Shown one piece after another: positions 13,874 through 16,565 of a stretch of 16,565 bases of DNA. The position numbers were made by a program, and so were the translations under genes. The stretch is from NCBI GenBank assembly GCA_902496345.1, contig CABVAP010000041.1:1-16565 (forward strand). The letters run 5' to 3'. Position 1 is the stretch's first letter. Each line of letters begins with the position of its first letter. The notes beneath the pieces are model-generated. The model did no database searches. It was not told the origin of the DNA and saw only the letters and a list, made by a program, of their open reading frames with translations. This DNA comes from an uncultured Eubacteriales bacterium. Its GTDB lineage: Bacteria; Bacillota; Clostridia; Lachnospirales; CAG-274.

Positions 13874-14284
13874 CTATCCATTTAATTCTTCTGTAATCTT
13901 GTCAACGAACTTGTCACAATCTTTTTCATACTTACTTTGAAACTCATCAGCAGAAGTTTTAAAAACGTGATAAGCTTTTGTCATTGCTCCATTCGGTAGC
14001 TTATGACCATACTCAACTAAATGACCGTGAAACGCTGGTGAACCGGCATAAACTCTGATACTATCTATATCACCGTCATACTTGTAGTATTTACCACGCT
14101 TTATACCTTTCACATAGTTCCCTGTAACTTTTTCTACTTCGCCCTCAGCTCTTTGTAATGTAAGCTTTTTAAGCTTGTTTCCCTCTCTCATCATAAATTT
14201 TCTGATTTCCTTAGGATAATTTCTTTGGATAAGCTTAAAATCGTCAACAAGCTCGTCAATTCCCTCAATTTCAAATAAAGCCAT
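13874..14284 (-). CDS. HK97 gp10-like neck protein
   Basis: Head-tail joining protein of the HK97-gp10 family. The product of about 136 residues reads MALFEIEGIDELVDDFKLIQ, RKFMMREGNKLKKLTLQRAEGEVEKVTGNYVKGIKRGKYYK, VYAGSPAFHGHLVEYGHKL: the pattern of a basic amphipathic helix followed by G-Y, then A-APHA-L-E-GH, which is diagnostic. The ATG at 14284 has GGAAGTGAGG upstream; an in-frame codon at 14323 would include the ribosome site. A terminator-like hairpin stands directly before its leader. In standard order it would follow the head closure gene, which here is almost 5 kb downstream. Confidence 0.88.
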   Translation of the reverse strand: MALFEIEGIDELVDDFKLIQRNYPKEIRKFMMREGNKLKKLTLQRAEGEVEKVTGNYVKGIKRGKYYKYDGDIDSIRVYAGSPAFHGHLVEYGHKLPNGAMTKAYHVFKTSADEFQSKYEKDCDKFVDKITEELNG

Positions 14285-14304
14285 TTTCCTCACTTCCTTT
14301 CTCC

Positions 14305-14354
14305 AAATAAAAAAAGACACCAAAAAATTTTAATAAAAATTTTCAAATGTCTTT
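14305..14354 (-). terminator. Hairpin with U-tract directly before the gp10-like gene
   Basis: Minus-strand stem AAAGACA/TGTCTTT (14348-14354 with 14313-14319) enclosing an A/U-rich self-complementary interior, followed by a U-tract and then the gp10 ribosome site. Its architecture resembles the hairpin before the connector gene. Its outer arm overlaps the -35 box of the plus-strand small RNA promoter. Confidence 0.6.
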
Positions 14355-14379
14355 ACAAATACTTTATTTATGGTATAAT
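14352..14379 (+). promoter_or_regulatory. Extended -10 promoter of the plus-strand small RNA
   Basis: TTTACA (14352-14357), 16-base spacer, TGG-TATAAT (TATAAT 14374-14379 preceded by the TG of an extended -10). It points toward the toxin gene, convergent to the toxin promoter. Confidence 0.8.
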
Positions 14380-14385
14380 CAAATT

Positions 14386-14475
14386 AGAAAAGGCAATCGC
14401 CACAAAGTGTGGTTGACCTATAATATGATGTATAGAAGAAACACCCGTTACTGGTCAGAGTTCAGGGTGTTTTTT
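14386..14475 (+). ncRNA. Candidate RNA antitoxin of a type I toxin-antitoxin pair, about 90 nt
   Basis: A transcript from the extended -10 promoter would begin near 14386 and end at a terminator (AAACACCC 14439-14446 paired with GGGTGTTT 14465-14472, then U residues). The 5' part folds: GG-CAA pairs with TTG-A-CC around an inner CCAC/GTGG stem (about 14392-14418). No reading frame with a ribosome site exists inside it. It is convergent with a 29-codon membrane toxin gene whose terminator ends about 10 bases away. Its first 28 bases closely match the first bases of the toxin mRNA. The layout fits RNA regulators of TxpA/Fst-type toxins. The pairing mode is inference, since the two RNAs barely overlap in cis. 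Confidence 0.7.
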
Positions 14476-14485
14476 CTATGTAAAG

Positions 14486-14524
14486 AAAAAATTACTTACA
14501 AAATGTAAAAATGAATGTAAGTAA
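14486..14524 (-). terminator. Terminator of the micro-toxin mRNA
   Basis: Perfect 9-bp inverted repeat (14492-14500 and 14516-14524, arms TTACTTACA/TGTAAGTAA) followed on the minus strand by six U residues. The stem includes the toxin's stop codon and last codons. Confidence 0.8.
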
Positions 14525-14581
14525 AGCCAAAAGGAAAAGACCAAAAGTCATTATATCCTTAAAATCAAACTGATTTTTCAT
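14492..14581 (-). CDS. Type I toxin, holin-like membrane micropeptide, 29 aa
   Basis: Short hydrophobic peptide: a polar start MKNQFDFKD, one membrane helix (IMTFGLFLLALLTFIFTF) and a basic end CK. The pattern of an aromatic/acidic start followed by MTFG-F-LALLTFI is that of the putative holin-like toxin group found throughout Bacillota, whose members are type I toxins that damage the membrane. The ribosome site GGAGGTGAT is nearly perfect but is locked in a 9-bp hairpin (14590-14611). A convergent small RNA gene lies beside it. This tight translational control with a strong ribosome site is typical of type I toxins. The gene lies between XkdU-like and gp10-like virion genes and has its own promoter and terminator. 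Confidence 0.82.
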   Translation of the reverse strand: MKNQFDFKDIMTFGLFLLALLTFIFTFCK

Positions 14582-14589
14582 TGGCATCA

Positions 14590-14611
14590 CCTCCATTCTA
14601 AAGAATGAAGG
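14590..14611 (-). promoter_or_regulatory. Hairpin that sequesters the toxin's Shine-Dalgarno
   Basis: In the toxin mRNA the sequence CCTTCATTC pairs fully (one G-U) with GAATGGAGG across a UUUA loop. The GGAGG of the ribosome site is thus buried, which should keep translation low until the structure is opened. Confidence 0.8.
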
Positions 14612-14644
14612 TCAACAACACCCTGCACCGATTGCCCTATAAAA

Positions 14645-14673
14645 ATATTATCATAAAATGTAAACTTATTCAA
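14645..14673 (-). promoter_or_regulatory. Promoter of the micro-toxin gene
   Basis: On the minus strand TTGAAT (14668-14673), 17 bases, TAATAT (14645-14650) with a TG one base upstream of the -10 (extended -10). It lies 17 bases after the stop of the XkdU-like gene. Transcription would start near 14638. Confidence 0.65.
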
Positions 14674-14689
14674 TAAATATTTTTCAAAA

Positions 14690-15241
14690 TTAATCAAAAT
14701 CAGTATCAAGATTATCAATAATAGTACCGCTAACACTTGTAGAAACAGTATCCCAAGTATATTGGTTGAGCGTTCCCCAAGTAACAGCATTTACTTCGCC
14801 CCAAGTAACGTGATTATAACTAATATCTAAGTCCAAATGATAGGGCATCATATTTTGAACTGCTCTCTTCACTAGACCCAGATACTTATTTTCTTTAACC
14901 CACAGAAAATCGATTATAACTGTCATATCCTTAAATAATATCTGACAATTAACACCTGTAACAGAGTTAGAAACATTTTCAAGCATTTCCTTAGTTGCAA
15001 CACCTGTTCCCATAAGCCTTGTCTTAACGTACTGACGTCTTTTGTCTATATCGTCAAGTCTTTTGTTTATAGACATTTCCTTTTCTTTCAGCCCCAAATA
15101 CCAAGTAGAATAATCAAGGAAAATCTGACTATAAATATCATCTATTTTACTTTCTATTTCATTAAGTTTTGCATTCAAAACATTAGTCAAGTCAATAGTA
15201 ACTTTATCTTTTTTGTATATGTTATTAATTAGCTTTATCAT
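14690..15241 (-). CDS. XkdU-like baseplate protein (DUF2313 / YmfQ)
   Basis: Baseplate protein of the DUF2313 family (PBSX XkdU, Mu gp48 relatives), which normally follows XkdT/gpJ at the far end of the baseplate cluster. Signatures in the 183-residue product: NVLNAKLNEIESKIDDIYSQIFLDYSTWYLGLKEKEMSI, then RRQYVKTRLMGTGVATKEMLENVSNSVTG (the R-R-I-AK-RG-GT-T--ML pattern), then VKRAVQNMMPYHLDLDISYNHVTW. The C-terminus has three TW-containing repeats (VTWGEVNAVTWGTLNQYTWDTV), common in this family in Bacillota. ATG 15241 is chosen over the GTG at 15256. Finding it right after terS, about 10 kb away from the other baseplate genes, is clearly out of the usual order. Confidence 0.82.
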   Translation of the reverse strand: MIKLINNIYKKDKVTIDLTNVLNAKLNEIESKIDDIYSQIFLDYSTWYLGLKEKEMSINKRLDDIDKRRQYVKTRLMGTGVATKEMLENVSNSVTGVNCQILFKDMTVIIDFLWVKENKYLGLVKRAVQNMMPYHLDLDISYNHVTWGEVNAVTWGTLNQYTWDTVSTSVSGTIIDNLDTDFD

Positions 15242-15256
15242 AATAAACCCACCCAC

Positions 15257-15348
15257 AATCTATAAACCTAACTACCCCACCTCGTCTACCAGCCAATTTT
15301 TCTTAGCCTTTCCCCCACTCATCTACCAACTCTATTTATAACTTAAAC
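15257..15348. repeat. Gene-free spacer with an imperfect direct repeat
   Basis: The spacer between terS and the XkdU-like gene holds two copies of a CCCCAC-TC-TCTACCA element (15275-15293 and 15313-15330) differing by one indel and two substitutions. On the minus strand both copies can be read as short LVDE-containing peptides, so they may be remnants of coding sequence or recombination scars. Confidence 0.45.
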
Positions 15349-15834
15349 TTAAAAATCTCCAAAATCATCAATAATAGCTTCATTTTCTTTAGAAGTCTGG
15401 AAACAAGCCGTTTTCAATCTGCTGTCAATAGTAAGCCCTACTGTTGTTGCGAACTTTCTCATTTCTTCAGCATACGTTTTTTGTATCTTTATAAGGGGAT
15501 TTTCTGACATAACAGAAGAACCGTTCGGCAACGTTTTCTCAATAACCAACGGTTCACCAGCAAGTTCTGCTGTAGCCTTGCGATAATTTGAATAAGCATT
15601 GCAATAACAAACTATATTATTCAAGTCTAGATTTCCAACAACTTCGATTTTTTCAAACTCTTTTACAAGCCTTTTGTATTCGGCTTTTGCCGTGTTATCA
15701 ATAAGCCATTTTGGAGTTTTCTTCAACTGCTCGTTTCCAACTGTCACAAGCTGTTCTTGCCGTGTTTTTTCCTCCTGCTGTACAACAGTCAAATGACCTT
15801 TCTGCATCGCCAACGGCTTTCTGTTTCGTGGCAT
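15349..15834 (-). CDS. terS: Terminase small subunit (P27 family)
   Basis: DNA-recognition subunit of the packaging terminase, which binds the cos region and delivers it to the large subunit. The 161-residue product shows P27-type features: a basic start MPRNRKPLAMQKGHL, then KTPKWLIDNTAKAEYKRLVKEFEKI, a helix with LDLNNIVCYCNAYSNYRKA, the NPLIKIQKTYAEEMRKFATTVGLTIDSRLK segment that is highly typical (A-A-LGLTPSSR in homologues) and an acidic end. It follows the HNH gene as in cos-type phages; the ribosome site AAAGGGGG precedes the ATG. The large subunit, normally the next gene, is about 13 kb downstream on the same strand. Confidence 0.93.
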   Translation of the reverse strand: MPRNRKPLAMQKGHLTVVQQEEKTRQEQLVTVGNEQLKKTPKWLIDNTAKAEYKRLVKEFEKIEVVGNLDLNNIVCYCNAYSNYRKATAELAGEPLVIEKTLPNGSSVMSENPLIKIQKTYAEEMRKFATTVGLTIDSRLKTACFQTSKENEAIIDDFGDF

Positions 15835-15892
15835 ATTTTTTCCCCCTTTCCGATAGAAATTTTTTTATTTAGAATTTTGCGTAAAGAAAGCT

Positions 15893-15941
15893 GGGGGTGC
15901 GGTCTTGAAAAAAGTCGATTTTTTTCAAAAAAATACCCCCC
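15893..15941. other. Nested palindrome, candidate cos / terminase recognition region
   Basis: Outer arms GGGGGT (15893-15898) and ACCCCC (15935-15940) flank a long inner inverted repeat TTGAAAAAA/TTTTTTCAA (15905-15928) with center GTCGA. It occupies the only gene-free stretch between the HNH and terS genes, where cos regions of HNH-containing phages are expected. The mix of G-runs and A-tracts suits a bent terminase-binding site. The cleavage position cannot be seen. Confidence 0.55.
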
Positions 15942-15950
15942 TAAATTCAT

Positions 15951-16373
15951 TCATTTTTTCCCAAATTCTAAGCAAAATTTTACAATGAGAGTTTTCAGCA
16001 TAGTCTTAACCTCGTTGCTGTCGCTCTCTCTCATCAGCTTATGTATGCGTTGATGATTTTCTTCGGTAAGATATATCAGATTATTGACATCGAACCTCTT
16101 TGCCCAACATTCCTTTACAGGAATTATATGATGAACCGTCTGACCGATTTCAATTCTTTGAAAGATATAATAACTATATATATCTAAGCCGTTATACCTG
16201 TTAATTGCCTTAGCCCTTACCCTCTGCCAAGCTACAGAGGAATAGAACTTCTTTTCTCGGCTCTCTCGTTTATACTTGTCTTCTTCCTTATACCTTTTGT
16301 TCTGACAATTGCATTTCGTACCTACTTCAATCCTTTTTCCACACCTAGGACAACTCTTATATAGCAATAACAC
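15951..16373 (-). CDS. HNH endonuclease, packaging-associated
   Basis: Small HNH nuclease of the kind encoded beside terS in many cos phages, where it is needed for or stimulates terminase cutting at cos. The 140-residue product has a zinc-binding knuckle (C8, C11, C21, C23 in SCPRCGKR...KCNCQ), a region common to these proteins (FYSSVAWQRVRAKAINRYNG), and the HNH core TVHHIIPVKE (H81, H82), NLIYLTEENHQRIH (N98, H107, H111). One knuckle of the core that usually carries CxxC before the HH appears replaced (LDIYSYY). The GTG at 16373 is taken as start; a TTG at 16367 is equally close to the AAGGTGAG ribosome site. Confidence 0.92.
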   Translation of the reverse strand: MLLLYKSCPRCGKRIEVGTKCNCQNKRYKEEDKYKRESREKKFYSSVAWQRVRAKAINRYNGLDIYSYYIFQRIEIGQTVHHIIPVKECWAKRFDVNNLIYLTEENHQRIHKLMRESDSNEVKTMLKTLIVKFCLEFGKK

Positions 16374-16396
16374 TCACCTTACCTTTTTATTTTTTT

Positions 16397-16429
16397 GCAA
16401 GAAAAAAGACAAGCCTAAGCCTGTCTTTT
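16397..16429 (-). terminator. Intrinsic terminator upstream of the HNH gene
   Basis: An 8-bp stem AAAAGACA/TGTCTTTT (16404-16411 and 16422-16429), extended by two G-C pairs after one mismatch, is followed on the minus strand by a U-tract. It would end a transcript entering from beyond the window end and isolate the HNH-terS block. Confidence 0.65.
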
Positions 16430-16470
16430 CCCCAGAAAGGAGTGAACAACAAATAAATGAATTTCGGTGC

Positions 16471-16489
16471 TTTAGGAATTGAACCCAAA
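16471..16489 (-). other. tRNA T-arm-like element without a complete tRNA
   Basis: On the minus strand TTTGGG-TTCAATT-CCTAAA forms a textbook T-stem and loop (GTTCAATTC, one G-U pair). A second hairpin GACCGAA/TTCGGTC (16513-16534) lies upstream in the same RNA. No matching acceptor 5' strand, D-arm or 7-base anticodon loop is found, so it is a tRNA-like fragment, another structured RNA or chance. Confidence 0.35.
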
Positions 16490-16565
16490 CGAAGGACCAC
16501 CACACCCACGTTGACCGAACTTTTACATTCGGTCGTTTCTTTTAATTGTAAGGGAATTTTAGGGG

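Noticed and set aside
14605..14625. Direct antisense pairing of small RNA AACACCC with toxin leader GGGTGTT as the main regulation
   Set aside because: The complementarity is only 7 bases, in the terminator stem of the small RNA, and the neighbouring complementary bits are in the wrong order for an extended duplex.
16457..16565. Plus-strand frame open to the end of the window, starting at ATG 16457 behind an AAGGAG
   Set aside because: The ribosome site is too far from the ATG, the translation resembles no protein I know, and the frame runs across the T-arm-like element and hairpin. It is too short to support.
16465..16565. A complete tRNA-Tyr(GUA)-like gene on the minus strand
   Set aside because: The T-arm is good and a GTA triplet sits in a hairpin loop, but that loop is 8 bases, there is no D-arm and no 5' acceptor strand to pair with the 3' side.
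1..16565. CRISPR array, insertion sequence, integrase or lysis genes
   Set aside because: No regularly spaced repeats, no transposase or recombinase motifs, and no holin-endolysin pair were found. The small holin-like peptide at 14492-14581 fits a type I toxin better than a lysis holin.

Overview
The window is part of the virion (structural) gene block of a contractile-tailed phage or prophage (myophage, PBSX/Xkd-like baseplate and tail proteins with an HK97-type head). Base composition is very AT-rich, Shine-Dalgarno sites are strong GGAGG types, and the gene families (Xkd proteins, DinJ-YafQ, HicAB, a holin-like micro-toxin) point to a low-GC Bacillota host, probably an anaerobic gut Clostridia or Negativicutes member. 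I cannot name the genus. No integrase, lysis, replication or tail-fibre gene is present, so the window is an internal piece of a larger element.

Nearly all virion genes lie on the minus strand and read from high to low coordinates: HNH endonuclease (16373), a cos-like palindrome, terminase small subunit, XkdU-like baseplate protein, [type I toxin-antitoxin cassette], HK97-gp10-like neck protein, tail terminator, [HicAB], tail sheath, tail tube, major capsid protein, [candidate small RNA], head-tail connector, head closure, tail assembly chaperone with a -1 frameshift extension, tape measure, XkdR-like protein, [plus-strand cassette of two micropeptides and an XRE regulator], XkdS-like, XkdQ-like, [DinJ-YafQ], terminase large subunit, and the 5' part of a portal gene that stops after about 95 codons.

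Two things stand out. First, the gene order is heavily shuffled relative to the conserved order of this phage class (terS-terL-portal-protease-capsid-neck-sheath-tube-chaperone-tape measure-baseplate): terL and portal lie after the baseplate genes, the capsid gene follows the tail tube, and the XkdU baseplate gene follows terS. Second, most junctions between displaced blocks hold a small independently promoted cassette: a type I toxin/antisense-type RNA pair, HicAB, a candidate sRNA, the XRE/micropeptide cassette, or DinJ-YafQ. Intrinsic-terminator-like hairpins also sit directly before the Shine-Dalgarno sites of several block-leading genes (terL, connector, gp10-like, sheath).

Expected genes not seen here are the remainder of the portal, a capsid protease, XkdP (LysM), the XkdT/gpJ baseplate wedge, tail fibres and lysis genes. 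In a shuffled genome these may lie elsewhere on the element. Roles below come from recognising sequence families by eye. No database search was run.
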